Positions 22,969-32,365 of a stretch of 64,000 nt of DNA are shown here, piece by piece. Position 1 is the stretch's first letter; every line of letters starts with the position of its first letter. This stretch comes from JADJAH01 sp964615795 (GTDB lineage: Bacteria; Bacteroidota; Ignavibacteria; Tepidaquicellales; Tepidaquicellaceae). The stretch lies in contig CAZTQR010000007.1 in NCBI GenBank assembly GCA_964615795.1, forward strand, positions 1 through 64,000, written 5' to 3'. The notes under the pieces are model-generated. The model saw only the letters and a list, made by a program, of their open reading frames with translations. It was not told where the DNA came from and did not search any database. A program made the translations under genes and the position numbers.

Positions 22969-24957
22969 TCACTCCTGCGCGGACAGCGGAGTGAACGAGA
23001 CACTGTCAAGCACTACCTCAACTTCGTTATTGTCCGTCGGATATCTCCCGTGATCAAGCCAGAGATTCATATTGAGATGCGTGCCGCCCTCCGGCGCGGG
23101 AATCACTATGGGCTCAGATTCGCACTCTTCCTTGCTCTTAGGAGGATTAGTGTTGGAAAAAGACCAGGAAGAGATCAGATCTGCGGGAACAGGAGGGTAA
23201 TTGTGATTCTTATAACTGGAAAAGCTCACCAGAGATGGCATCCAAGAAAACATGTGAAGAGTGCTATTGCCTGTGTAGGTCATCGGTGCCGTCTTAAACC
23301 GCTCGGTTTCCTGTCCGGCGTTCGTTGGCTGAACAGAATAATTTATTACATTTGAGTCTTTTGCATATCCCCAGCGTGTAAATTCAATATCAAGCTCGCT
23401 GTTCGCATTCGTGACACAATTCTTGTCATTCCAAGTGAACAATCCAACCACAGAGTTCCTGTCAAGATTGTTGACCCTGCTTGATACAAAAAATTTATAT
23501 GTGCCGTATCCGACTGTTTGCGTAGTGAACATCGCAGAACAGTAGAACTTGCCCCCGCTCTTTGTGATCGTAATATGCAGACGGCCGGCTGAATCTACAA
23601 ACACATTGTTCGCCGAGGAAGAATAGTAATTTGGACCGGGATTGCACTTCGTTCCGTTTGATGTCATTATGCACCATGTAAATCCCGACCACGTTATCAT
23701 CCTTGCACATGTGAGATTGCACGGCGGCTGGTATGTGCCAGGCGTTACAGCGCTTACAAACGAAGCGGCATTATTTTCTGCCATAGTATAATCTGATCCG
23801 TCAACAGTCCGGTCTCCGGTAATGTCACTTGCGAGATATCCGTTTGCATAGTTTGATGCATCGTTGTCTATAATGCTGTTGTCCGTCGCATCCACAATAC
23901 CGTCCTGGTCTGCATCACCGCTGTATATGCAATAGTTGTTGCCGTTGAGCACAAGATTGTTTCCGAATGCCTGCGATGCAAAAAGCGTGAAATCATAGCT
24001 CTTTGCAACCGCTTCAATATAGACAGGAACACTGCTCCATGTTTCAATGGAATTTCTGTGCCGCACAACAATGTAATATAAACCCGGACTCACCCTTGTT
24101 CTGAAATTGCCCTGCAGAGTCACTGAATCAATCAGCGCCTTTGATGAATCCACAGCAGTAAACGGCTGATAGGGATTGCACAGATATACTCTGACCGTGT
24201 CCTTCATTCGTGCAGTTTGCGTAACAGGATCGTAAAATCCCTGCGGCACTACCTTTATGTCAAGACTGCCTTCATTGTAAAGCCGCAGAATCTCGCTCTC
24301 CGCCAGCGCCCGATTGTATATCCGAACGTCATCAAGTTTTCCGTTCAGATAGCGGACTGTTCCCGGAGTATGCTTGCCGAGGATCAGAGGGTTGCTGTCA
24401 GGACTAACCGCACCCGAAAAATTGACTGAGTCAAACAGAATTTCGTTAAGATAAAACTTCACATTCTGCCCGTCCCACCTGAAGCAGAGAAAGTACCATG
24501 TATTCAGGGCGAAGTATCTTGGGATCCGCACATACTGACCGCCAATGTCAAACTGCACATACGGATTGTTGTGAGCAAGCGAGCCGTACTGGCCGTATGA
24601 CGAACTGTTTGATTTTGAAAAGAATCCTGCATTACTCTGGTCCCATTGTGTTATGCTGATCCAGAAAGCAATGGTCATGGAGTTCACAGGCGATTGCAGA
24701 CTCGGAGAATTCGCCACTTCCACATAGCTCCTGTTGAAGTATAGCGCCCTTGCGGGAAGCCCGAACCTGTCAGTTGTAAGAACTGCTCCGTAATTGACTC
24801 CGTGATTGCCGTTGCCGCTCTCGTCATTTGCGTTGCCGTTGAAAGGATAGAATGCAACAAGTCCGCTGTCAATGCTCCCGGCATTGCCAATGGTTGCAGT
24901 CATTAACGAAAGGAGGATCAGCAGTGCAGATATCCTGTTCGGGCTTCTGAATGTCAA
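22969..24957 (-). CDS. Secreted LamG, shared C-module, GH16-like protein
   Basis: A 662-residue secreted protein with a signal peptide ending GNAG (about 27). Residues 30-235 form a LamG/concanavalin-like domain (GLVAFYPFNGNANDESGNGN, LDDVRIYNRALAESEI). Residues about 235-405 are the beta plus dockerin-like module shared by eight proteins here, with Ca loops in SGDADQDGIVDATD and DITGDRTVDGSDY. Uniquely, another domain follows. It resembles a GH16 glucanase jelly roll, with the ExDxE-type catalytic strand SELDIEFTRWG and GTYKFFVSSR before it. It could therefore cleave beta-1,3 or beta-1,4 glucans, or agar-like polymers, outside the cell. It ends without the usual IRP or NPFNP tail. Confidence 0.8.
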   Translation of the reverse strand: MTFRSPNRISALLILLSLMTATIGNAGSIDSGLVAFYPFNGNANDESGNGNHGVNYGAVLTTDRFGLPARALYFNRSYVEVANSPSLQSPVNSMTIAFWISITQWDQSNAGFFSKSNSSSYGQYGSLAHNNPYVQFDIGGQYVRIPRYFALNTWYFLCFRWDGQNVKFYLNEILFDSVNFSGAVSPDSNPLILGKHTPGTVRYLNGKLDDVRIYNRALAESEILRLYNEGSLDIKVVPQGFYDPVTQTARMKDTVRVYLCNPYQPFTAVDSSKALIDSVTLQGNFRTRVSPGLYYIVVRHRNSIETWSSVPVYIEAVAKSYDFTLFASQAFGNNLVLNGNNYCIYSGDADQDGIVDATDNSIIDNDASNYANGYLASDITGDRTVDGSDYTMAENNAASFVSAVTPGTYQPPCNLTCARMITWSGFTWCIMTSNGTKCNPGPNYYSSSANNVFVDSAGRLHITITKSGGKFYCSAMFTTQTVGYGTYKFFVSSRVNNLDRNSVVGLFTWNDKNCVTNANSELDIEFTRWGYAKDSNVINYSVQPTNAGQETERFKTAPMTYTGNSTLHMFSWMPSLVSFSSYKNHNYPPVPADLISSWSFSNTNPPKSKEECESEPIVIPAPEGGTHLNMNLWLDHGRYPTDNNEVEVVLDSVSFTPLSAQE

Positions 24958-25052
24958 AGAAATGAATGTGATTGTTTAAGAAACAAAATAGTCAAATATT
25001 GCAATCGCAGGTATGCAAAATCCGGTAATCATTAAATACAAAAACAATTGAA

Positions 25053-25814
25053 ATGACATTCAGGCTGAGAGAGTTCATTTTCAGGCCGGGTCCAAAGAAG
25101 ATAATAAGAAGGCAAATGGTCTTCTTCAGCGGAATAAGTGCCGAACTGATCCTGAAGAGCGTCCGCAACATCAGCATAAGCATACTGCCTCCTGACGGGC
25201 GTGTCAGGATCACCGCGCCTCTGAGAACGGATATCAGCGTGATTCTCAGATTTGCTTCCGCAAAAGCTGAATGGATAAGAAAACACCGCGAGAAGATTCT
25301 TCAAAGGCCGGTTCAGCCTATCAAGAAATTCATTGATGGGGAAGTGCACGATCTCTTGGGAAAAAACTATCGGCTTGTGCTGAGGCAGGACATGAGGTCG
25401 GGAGCCGCCGTGTTGCATCACGAAGCGCTTGAGATTCATGTTTCTTCACTTGTTTCATCCGAAAGCAGAAGACTCTCTGTGGAACGGCTCTTCCGGCGTG
25501 AACTGAACAAGCTAATCCCGGGCCTGATCGGCAAATGGGAGCCGGTGATGAATGTGAAGGTACTCGCTTACGGTATTAAGAAAATGAAGACACGATGGGG
25601 TACGTGCAACGTGAGGGCACAGCGCATCTGGCTGAACCTTGAACTCGCCGGAAAGCCTGTCGAATGCCTCGAGTATATTGTTGTTCATGAAATGGTTCAT
25701 CTTCTTGAAAGAAATCATACAAAAAGATTTTATTTGCTGATGGACCGGTTCATGCCGGAATGGAAACAGGTGAAGAAGATCCTTGACAATGCATTGCATT
25801 CCGAAATTGACTGA
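25053..25814 (+). CDS. YgjP-like metal-dependent hydrolase (DUF45, M48-like)
   Basis: A 253-residue protein with the family's usual parts. The N-terminal RNISISILPPDGRVRITAP block is followed by MKTRWGTCN. The zinc motif is VVHEMVHLLERNHTKRF (HExxH plus NH), and the C-terminus is FMPEWKQVKKIL. It is a soluble zincin-like hydrolase of unclear physiological substrate, often found near restriction or housekeeping genes. An ATG at 25116 has a better ribosome binding site (AAGAAGG) and fits family length, so the first 21 residues are uncertain. It is divergent from the GH16-like gene. Confidence 0.9.
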   Translation: MTFRLREFIFRPGPKKIIRRQMVFFSGISAELILKSVRNISISILPPDGRVRITAPLRTDISVILRFASAKAEWIRKHREKILQRPVQPIKKFIDGEVHDLLGKNYRLVLRQDMRSGAAVLHHEALEIHVSSLVSSESRRLSVERLFRRELNKLIPGLIGKWEPVMNVKVLAYGIKKMKTRWGTCNVRAQRIWLNLELAGKPVECLEYIVVHEMVHLLERNHTKRFYLLMDRFMPEWKQVKKILDNALHSEID

Positions 25815-25896
25815 TGATGTATTGCCTCAGCATTTATCCTTTTTCCGTTTCCGGTAAATGTGAATCCATCTGACTTATGATCCGTATATTTCCCGC

Positions 25897-26970
25897 ATGA
25901 ATAAAATTATCATAATGGCCGCATTAACACTCCTGCTGCAGCAGACGGACGATGCGCTATCTCAGGAAACAGAGTCAGCTGAAAGCAGAAAGTTCTACTC
26001 ATATACACTGGACGGGAACATCCCGGAAGCCCTGAAGTTAGTCTCATCTGAAGGGGTCTCATTGAAAGAGGATATCAGGGATGAGTTCATGAAAAGGTTT
26101 GGAGGTGACAGGGATCAAAGTGAATTCCTGCTGCAGAAGAACTCACCGGTGTCAGACCTGCTGTTGATCTACAGGGATTACTGGAGAAATGCATTCTTCG
26201 GCGGAGACGCTGACGGCAGTGATCTGAAGCTGAGGCTCACAAGGTTCTTCAATACAATGTATGCGGCGGGCTTCAGGAGCGACAGCACTCTGAGCAGTGA
26301 TGAACTCGATGCATTTGTAAAGAAGTATGTGAATGAGAACGGCATGCACACAACAGGTTTCGGGATGACAGGAAAATTCTATGACCTGCTTATCTGGAAA
26401 AACCAAAGCGATACGGCATATCACTTTTCGCTGAACGGAAGGGACATCAGCCCGAAGGTTGTTTTCATGACTGACTTTGTCACACTTGGCTGGGAGGAAT
26501 ATGCCACACTCGGCAAGTATTATCCCGGCGGATGGGCAACTAAGGAAGCGATCTTCTGCGTAAAAGATGCTTACGATCTTGAAAGCGAAAACTTCCTTGT
26601 CAGCTACCTTGCGCATGAAGGACAGCACTTTGAGGATTATAAGCTCTTTCCGGAACTCTCGTCAACAGATCTTGAATACCGTGCAAAGCTAGTGGAACTT
26701 GCTATGGCTGACAAAACGCTTTACAGGACAATTTCTTTCTTCATCAGCAACGCAGACAGCTCAAGCTCGAATCCGCACACTGCTGCAAACTATTTTGTTA
26801 TCCGCGATCTCTCACGGTCGCTGTTCAGAAAAGAATTTGTAACAGACCCGGTGCAATGGGAGGGCGTTCCGGCAAACATCATCAACAAAGAGAGCGGTCT
26901 ACTGCTTGAATCCAATACCGGTGAACTCATGAGCATTGGCAGGGAAGTGAAGAACTATATCCGGCCGTAG
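25897..26970 (+). CDS. Putative secreted gluzincin metallopeptidase
   Basis: A 357-residue protein with a signal peptide ending LSQE (about 23). H240-E-G-Q-H244 followed by E260 in DLEYRAK gives HExxH-x15-E with an ExxA-like ending, the gluzincin zinc site. The rest shows helical segments with no named family recognised. The protein is probably periplasmic or secreted, and the predicted reaction is zinc-dependent peptide hydrolysis. A lipoprotein gene follows 47 bases later. The zinc-site spacing is convincing; the family is not identified. Confidence 0.6.
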   Translation: MNKIIIMAALTLLLQQTDDALSQETESAESRKFYSYTLDGNIPEALKLVSSEGVSLKEDIRDEFMKRFGGDRDQSEFLLQKNSPVSDLLLIYRDYWRNAFFGGDADGSDLKLRLTRFFNTMYAAGFRSDSTLSSDELDAFVKKYVNENGMHTTGFGMTGKFYDLLIWKNQSDTAYHFSLNGRDISPKVVFMTDFVTLGWEEYATLGKYYPGGWATKEAIFCVKDAYDLESENFLVSYLAHEGQHFEDYKLFPELSSTDLEYRAKLVELAMADKTLYRTISFFISNADSSSSNPHTAANYFVIRDLSRSLFRKEFVTDPVQWEGVPANIINKESGLLLESNTGELMSIGREVKNYIRP

Positions 26971-27017
26971 AGTTTTGTCACAAAGGCCGCCGCCGGTTGT
27001 CTAAACCGGAAAAAGCC

Positions 27018-27485
27018 ATGCTTAAAATCCTCAACATCTCAGCAATGATCTTAATGTCCGCACTGCTTTTATCTTGTTCCTCATCAGGTGTGTACGATGC
27101 ACCTGAAGAAAGGGAGCAGATCATGAAAGCCGACAGGGCAATGTCTGATCTTGCAGCAAAGATCGGCTTTTACAGGGCGTTGAGCAAGTATGCCGACAAG
27201 AACTTTGTAAAAATGACCGAAGGAAGCCATCCCATAACAAGCAAGAAGGCCTTTGATGAGGCCCATAAAGACAGGCCAGGCGCAAAAACTCTCACTTGGG
27301 AGCCCGTGGAAGCGCATGTTTCCTCATCGGGAGACCTTGGCTATACATGGGGCAACTGGAAGTTTGTCCTGCCGGATACGGTTTTTTACGGCAATTACAT
27401 TACCATCTGGAAGAAAAATGAACACGGAAAGTGGAAGATGGTGTATGACGGAGGAAACGGAACACCGCCCCCGGCAGATAAATGA
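27018..27485 (+). CDS. Lipoprotein with NTF2/SnoaL-like (DUF4440-type) domain
   Basis: A 155-residue lipoprotein. The signal MLKILNISAMILMSALLLSC carries a lipobox ending at Cys20. ATG 27018 is chosen over a TTG 21 bases upstream because it opens the signal. The mature part has the NTF2-like order of helix (ADRAMSDLAAKIGFYRALSK), then VKMTEG, and strands GYTWGNWKFV and YITIWKKNEHGKWKMVYD. The WKK...GKWKMVYDGG ending is typical of DUF4440/SnoaL-like proteins. These bind small ligands or act as scaffolds; no catalytic residues can be assigned. Confidence 0.75.
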   Translation: MLKILNISAMILMSALLLSCSSSGVYDAPEEREQIMKADRAMSDLAAKIGFYRALSKYADKNFVKMTEGSHPITSKKAFDEAHKDRPGAKTLTWEPVEAHVSSSGDLGYTWGNWKFVLPDTVFYGNYITIWKKNEHGKWKMVYDGGNGTPPPADK

Positions 27486-27598
27486 GTTTGTTTGTTAATG
27501 AAGGATGACCGTTGCCGGCATCAACTTAATCACCGGTCATACCACCTTCAAACTCAATGCTGACAAAGCTTTCAGCCCGGTATATTGTTTTTAAAAGA

Positions 27599-27629
27599 TT
27601 GTTTTTATGTTAAGGTAAGACTATTTTTG
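27599..27629 (+). promoter_or_regulatory. Bacteroidota-type promoter of the HU gene
   Basis: TTG at 27599-27601, then 20 bases, then TATTTTTG at 27622-27629 matches TTG-N20-TAnnTTTG. The predicted start lies just downstream, past the ATG at 27631, which supports the second ATG (27667) as the true HU start. Confidence 0.55.
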
Positions 27630-27666
27630 CATGAAGAAAAATTCAAACAAACTAAAACCATCTGTT

Positions 27667-27945
27667 ATGAACAAAGAAGAACTGATTGCCAAAATTGCCG
27701 GCGATGCCAATATCACAAAAGTTCAGGCAAAGGCAGCGCTGGAATCTGTTGTTGACGCAGTAAGAAAAACACTTAAGAAAAAGGCCGGAAGGCTTTCGCT
27801 TGTAGGATTCGGTACGTTCTCTGTATCAAACAGAAAGGCAAGGATCGGAAGAAATCCTCAGACCGGAAAAGAAATCAAGATCGCTGCAAAGAAGGTCGTA
27901 AGATTCAAGCCGGGCAAGGATCTCGCCGCACATGTAAACAAGTAA
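27667..27945 (+). CDS. HU-family histone-like DNA-binding protein
   Basis: A 92-residue protein starting MNKEELIAKIAGD. It has the helical dimerisation half, then GRLSLVGFGTFSV, then the DNA-arm signature NRKARIGRNPQTGKEI and the closing FKPGKDL. HU bends and compacts DNA as a dimer. The upstream ATG at 27631 would add twelve lysine-rich residues but lies at or before the expected transcription start. A strong terminator follows, so the gene is probably monocistronic and highly expressed. Confidence 0.95.
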   Translation: MNKEELIAKIAGDANITKVQAKAALESVVDAVRKTLKKKAGRLSLVGFGTFSVSNRKARIGRNPQTGKEIKIAAKKVVRFKPGKDLAAHVNK

Positions 27946-27970
27946 TCATTTCAGTTTCAGAAACAAAGAA

Positions 27971-28001
27971 GGCATCCCGCCGACCGGCCGGATGCCTTTT
28001 T
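27971..28001 (+). terminator. Rho-independent terminator after the HU gene
   Basis: GGCATCC at 27971-27977 pairs with GGATGCC at 27990-27996 and TTTTT follows. The loop GCCGACCGGCC can extend the structure. It lies 25 bases after the HU stop. Confidence 0.88.
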
Positions 28002-28042
28002 CATTATGCTTCAAAGACTGTTTCGCTGAAACTGCAGCAACA

Positions 28043-31000
28043 TCATCTTACTACCGCAAACTTTCCGATCTTTTCTTCAACTTCCTGGCCCGATGTGTTC
28101 TTGCCTGTTGCGCGGTATATGTAAACGCCTGTTGAGATCATCTCTCCGTTCTGATCTCTGAGATTCCATTCCACCCCGCCGTTTCCGTCGGTCTCCGTCA
28201 CTGTGATGATGAATCTTCCGTTAAGGTCATAAATGTCCACCTCGGCTACCCGCGTGATATTGGCGAACGTGATGTAGTCCTGATTTGATGCAATGCTGTA
28301 CGGATTGGGGTAAACATACATGTCGTCCAGGTTCTCCTTATTGAAGATGAGTCCGAATGAACTCCCCGAACCATCTACTATCCTTATGCCGTCTGATGAA
28401 AGTATGTTGAAAGCCTTCAGCACGTAATTCTTTCCCGTCGCTCCTATTGCGGCATTGCTCTGCAGTCCTACGTAAACAACCTTGCGGTCTGAATTGTCAA
28501 CTTCAGCTGAGGTTACGGAAATGTCGAACGGCTCAAACTTGTAATTGCTCCTGTTCTCCGCTGAGGCTTCATCAACATCAAGATTGAAACTGACCTTGAG
28601 ACTGTTGCCCTGCTGAAGTTCGAGACGGGTGATGTAAAACTTCGGCTCGTCAATTACGCTTACGGTGAACGAAACGGTGTTTGTGTCAACCGGTGAATTG
28701 TATCTGTCAGCCACTCCGCTTGTCTTTATGAAGTATATGCCGTTTGCGGGAATGCTGTCGAGCGTGAGCATGTACTCATAGTCATTCTTTATGGCGGCGT
28801 TCTTCGGGTTGCCGATCTGAGAAATTGTGAATGAACTGAGATTCGGAATGAGAGGCGATATCTTTTCGCTTATCTTAAGTGTAATGAATCCGCCGTCTTC
28901 AAAAACCGCTGAGACAAGCCTCGGCTTGTTGTGTACAAATATTCCCAGCGGCTGAGTGGGCAGGCCTTCTCTTACGGAACTTTCATTGTCCACGGCAGTG
29001 ACTTTATAGTAGTAAAGTTTGCGGTTGGCCACCAAACCATCTTCGTAGCTGTTCTGCAGAGAAGAATCAAGAAGAGTGAAGTTCATTGTGCTGTCGCTTC
29101 TGTAGATCATGTACTTGTCTGCTCCGGCCACGCTGTTGAAATCAACTCTTGTGATGTTTGAATCAATGCTGTAACCTTTGAGTCCGAGCGGAGTTGCCGG
29201 GCCCATGAACGAAACATCCTTCTCGAAGAACAGCAGTGTGTCGTCAACTGTGTTCAGGCCAAGTTCCTTCACCCCGTTACCGTTGAAATCATAAACTATC
29301 TGATTGAATGTGTTGACATCGTCAAGATAATACCGGGGAACGAACCTTCCTTCAACTGAGGAATACCGGAGTATGTAATACTGCGTGCCTGTGTTTACAA
29401 GCAGTTCGTCGGTGCCGTCGTTGTCAGTGTCAGCGGCCTTGGTTGATGTTTCGGTGTATGACTTGTAGTTGTAAATATCCACTGCATCAAGCACTGAGTA
29501 TGTGTTCTGCGCGCCGGCCCTGTAGATGACGACGCTGTAATACTGAACTATGTCTGTGTTGAAGCTCACCGAACCCACTGCAAACTCCTTTCTGCCGTCA
29601 CCGTCAAAATCTCCCGCGGTCACATTGTCGCTCTTTACAAATCTCTGCAGTGTGTCAAGAAACACCCTTGCATAAGAATTGTTCCCCGTGCTGGTCATTA
29701 CATTCACCGCCGTCTCCTGCTGAAAGGTTGTTGACGACTGAAAATCATTCACATACACGATCTCATTCCTGCCGTCGCCGTTAAGGTCTTCTACAAGTGT
29801 ATTCTGAGATGTAGCGGTTGAATCATTTCCGTACATAGGAAGAACCGCGATCTGATTCAGATTTCCGGAACTGCTTTCGAGAATTCTCAAACCATCTTTG
29901 CCGAACCCGAGTATCTCCTTCTGCCCGTCACCGTCTGTATCGGCTATCCTGGATGACCAGAAATTGCCTGATGATGAATCACCCCAGACAAGCTGCACGG
30001 GAAGCTCTCCCGCGCCCGGAGCTTCATAGAGAAATCCGTTTCTTTCCCTCGACATCAGCAGATCAAGTTTTCCGTCACCGTCAACGTCTCCTATGTCCCT
30101 TGCTATCCTGAACTCGGGCCAGTTGTCAGACGATATTCTGGAAAACGAACCGGCGTTGTACTCATACACATTCAGTCTGAGGTTGTCACTAATGTCATTC
30201 AGAAATAGGTCCGGCTTGCCGTTACCGTTGATGTCTGCCGGAGTCACAGCCGCCTGCGAATAAGAGAGCGAATACGGCTGTTTGGAATATCCGTAGCTGT
30301 TAATGTAGTCGCCTGTTGTGAAAACAAACTGAGGATCAGAGAAAGTGGTTGACTTGCCGTTCAGCGACACCGCTTCAATATAGAATTCATACTCAGTGTT
30401 TGCCTGCAGGGCCCTGCCGCTCAGCGCCGCTATGTGCCCGCTCGTAATGAATCCGAGATTGGGAGTGCCTACATCCGCAAGCACATACTGGTACGGCTCG
30501 CTCACATTCTTTCTCCTGTAATGTATCTTGCCGAGTGTGCGTTTGTTTGTGCCGAAAATTATAAGCTGGGAGTAGTTGTTCTTGTCGAGCACCTTGCCGA
30601 ATGCAATGTCAGTTATGACCGGCGGCAGGCTGTCCTTGAAGATTATCATCCTGTGCTCAATGGTTCTGCCGGAATTGCTGTTGATGGCGAGCCTGAGCGT
30701 GTATGAAGTGTCGGGAAGCTGAGACATGTTCCATAGCATGACGGTGTCCTGAAGAACCTGTGAGGCGATGTTCTCTTTCAGCGGGATCCACTGAGACGGG
30801 TTCTGGCCCTTTGCATAGTAAAGTGAGTAGGAGACGAAGAGCGGCGAAGCCGCGGAGATCACAAGCGGAACAGAACCGCCGGAGGCGGTAAGGTCCTGAA
30901 ACGGATGATGTATTCTTACAACGGAAGGGTTGTTGCTGTTGTTGATTGCATTGATCGCGCTTAACCTTCCTGATGCGCGAAGATGATCCCAGCCCGTTTG

Positions 31001-32335
31001 TCCGGGCATAAGGTTTGTTGTTGATACCAGGATGCCCCTTACTTCCTCATTGCTGAGTCCGCCGTTCCTTGAAAGCAGCAACGCTGCGGTTCCGGCCACA
31101 ACCGGAGCGGCGAAGGACGTTCCGTTCAGTTTGTCGTAATCTCCTCCGTATTGTGAACTGCCTTTTCCCATCCGTACTGTTGTCAGATTCTGCAGGCCCG
31201 TTGCGTAAAGATCAACCGTCTCACCGAATGAAGAAAAGCCTGCCTTGCTGCCTGCCTGATCCGCCGCGGCAACAGAGATCACTTCATCATATGCGGAAGG
31301 ATAGTGGAGCCTGTCTGTGGCGTCATTTCCGGCTGAACATACAATGACTGCATTCGAGTTGTGTGCAAAGCGGACGATGTCTTTAAGGAGATTGCTGAAT
31401 ATGTAATCACCGAAACTGAAATTGAAGACTCGCACTCCCATAGACACACCGTAAAGAATTGCATTCGCCACATCATCTTCTTCGCCGAAGCCCTGCGCAT
31501 CAAACGCTCTCATGACAAGTACTTTGCAGTCCGGCGCTACTGATGATATGCCGATGCCGTTGCTGAAAGTCGCATTGATGATTCCGGTTACCGCCGTGCC
31601 GTGTGACTGGAAATTATCGTCGCTCGGGTCATTGTCAGGATCAAGATAATCTCCCCTTCTCGGATCTCCCGTAAACGGTTCATCTGTGAAGTCCCAACCG
31701 CGCCAGTCATCAACAAATCCGTTTGCATCATCGTCTATTCCGTTTGACTGCTTTCCGTTTCCGTATTCTCCATAGTTTATCTTGTAACTCGTCTGAAGAT
31801 CAGGATGGTCAAAATCCAACCCGGAATCTATAACGCCGATCAGTACCGCAGAGTCACCAAGCGTCACATCCCATACAAAAGGCAGACCTGCCTGCTCGAG
31901 GTATGTCTGCTGAGGATAGAGAGGATCGTTCGGTAAAAGATTCCTGTCTGCGGCGTCAAGACGCATAACTCCGTTCATCTGTATATATTCAACATGCTCA
32001 TTGTCTCCAAGCTTCAGCAGTAATTGCTCTGCATTTGATTCGCTGATCCTTGCAAAGAAAATTCTTTCAAGTCCGGCTTCACGGAATGCAGGAGAATCAA
32101 ACCTTGCGAGCAATTGTTGGGAAAAGAGCTGGCCGGTTCTTATCACATTCAATTCCCTGCAGGTCCTTGCAAATGAGCTGTTGCCCGATTTTGAGGAATT
32201 GTTCTTCAGGGAAGTCAGAAGCCCGGCAGGAGATTCCTTCTTAAGCTTGATTATCACTTCCGCATCGGCCGCTTCCGCGCACCTTACAATTACGGCAAAT
32301 ATTATGACAGCAAGTGCGGCTTTCAGAAAACTCAT
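28043..32335 (-). CDS. Secreted subtilisin-like (S8) protease with VCBS repeats and T9SS-type tail
   Basis: A 1430-residue secreted protein with a signal peptide (to about 23). The S8 protease domain spans about 150-465. Its catalytic Asp is in GVIDSGLDFDHPD (about 170), the His in QSHGTAVTG (about 245), and the Ser in NGTSFAAPVVAGTAALL (about 410). A string of VCBS/FG-GAP loops follows (about 690-1040), with Ca-binding repeats such as DVDGDGKLDLL, DTDGDGQKEIL and DFDGDGRKEFA. Then come a fibronectin-like domain and SbsA-like Ig domains. The C-terminus is a T9SS type A-like tail: VYPNPYSIASN, VDIYDLNGRFI, STGVYIYRA. It lies 30 bases behind an M1 aminopeptidase, so the pair is probably an operon for extracellular protein breakdown. 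Confidence 0.92.
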   Translation of the reverse strand: MSFLKAALAVIIFAVIVRCAEAADAEVIIKLKKESPAGLLTSLKNNSSKSGNSSFARTCRELNVIRTGQLFSQQLLARFDSPAFREAGLERIFFARISESNAEQLLLKLGDNEHVEYIQMNGVMRLDAADRNLLPNDPLYPQQTYLEQAGLPFVWDVTLGDSAVLIGVIDSGLDFDHPDLQTSYKINYGEYGNGKQSNGIDDDANGFVDDWRGWDFTDEPFTGDPRRGDYLDPDNDPSDDNFQSHGTAVTGIINATFSNGIGISSVAPDCKVLVMRAFDAQGFGEEDDVANAILYGVSMGVRVFNFSFGDYIFSNLLKDIVRFAHNSNAVIVCSAGNDATDRLHYPSAYDEVISVAAADQAGSKAGFSSFGETVDLYATGLQNLTTVRMGKGSSQYGGDYDKLNGTSFAAPVVAGTAALLLSRNGGLSNEEVRGILVSTTNLMPGQTGWDHLRASGRLSAINAINNSNNPSVVRIHHPFQDLTASGGSVPLVISAASPLFVSYSLYYAKGQNPSQWIPLKENIASQVLQDTVMLWNMSQLPDTSYTLRLAINSNSGRTIEHRMIIFKDSLPPVITDIAFGKVLDKNNYSQLIIFGTNKRTLGKIHYRRKNVSEPYQYVLADVGTPNLGFITSGHIAALSGRALQANTEYEFYIEAVSLNGKSTTFSDPQFVFTTGDYINSYGYSKQPYSLSYSQAAVTPADINGNGKPDLFLNDISDNLRLNVYEYNAGSFSRISSDNWPEFRIARDIGDVDGDGKLDLLMSRERNGFLYEAPGAGELPVQLVWGDSSSGNFWSSRIADTDGDGQKEILGFGKDGLRILESSSGNLNQIAVLPMYGNDSTATSQNTLVEDLNGDGRNEIVYVNDFQSSTTFQQETAVNVMTSTGNNSYARVFLDTLQRFVKSDNVTAGDFDGDGRKEFAVGSVSFNTDIVQYYSVVIYRAGAQNTYSVLDAVDIYNYKSYTETSTKAADTDNDGTDELLVNTGTQYYILRYSSVEGRFVPRYYLDDVNTFNQIVYDFNGNGVKELGLNTVDDTLLFFEKDVSFMGPATPLGLKGYSIDSNITRVDFNSVAGADKYMIYRSDSTMNFTLLDSSLQNSYEDGLVANRKLYYYKVTAVDNESSVREGLPTQPLGIFVHNKPRLVSAVFEDGGFITLKISEKISPLIPNLSSFTISQIGNPKNAAIKNDYEYMLTLDSIPANGIYFIKTSGVADRYNSPVDTNTVSFTVSVIDEPKFYITRLELQQGNSLKVSFNLDVDEASAENRSNYKFEPFDISVTSAEVDNSDRKVVYVGLQSNAAIGATGKNYVLKAFNILSSDGIRIVDGSGSSFGLIFNKENLDDMYVYPNPYSIASNQDYITFANITRVAEVDIYDLNGRFIITVTETDGNGGVEWNLRDQNGEMISTGVYIYRATGKNTSGQEVEEKIGKFAVVR

Positions 32336-32365
32336 TTCAGTCTGTTGATTACAAAAAATTTCAAT

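Noticed and set aside
27631..27666. Upstream ATG for HU
   Set aside because: It lies at or before the expected transcription start of the promoter at 27599-27629, and HU proteins normally begin MNK-E-L.
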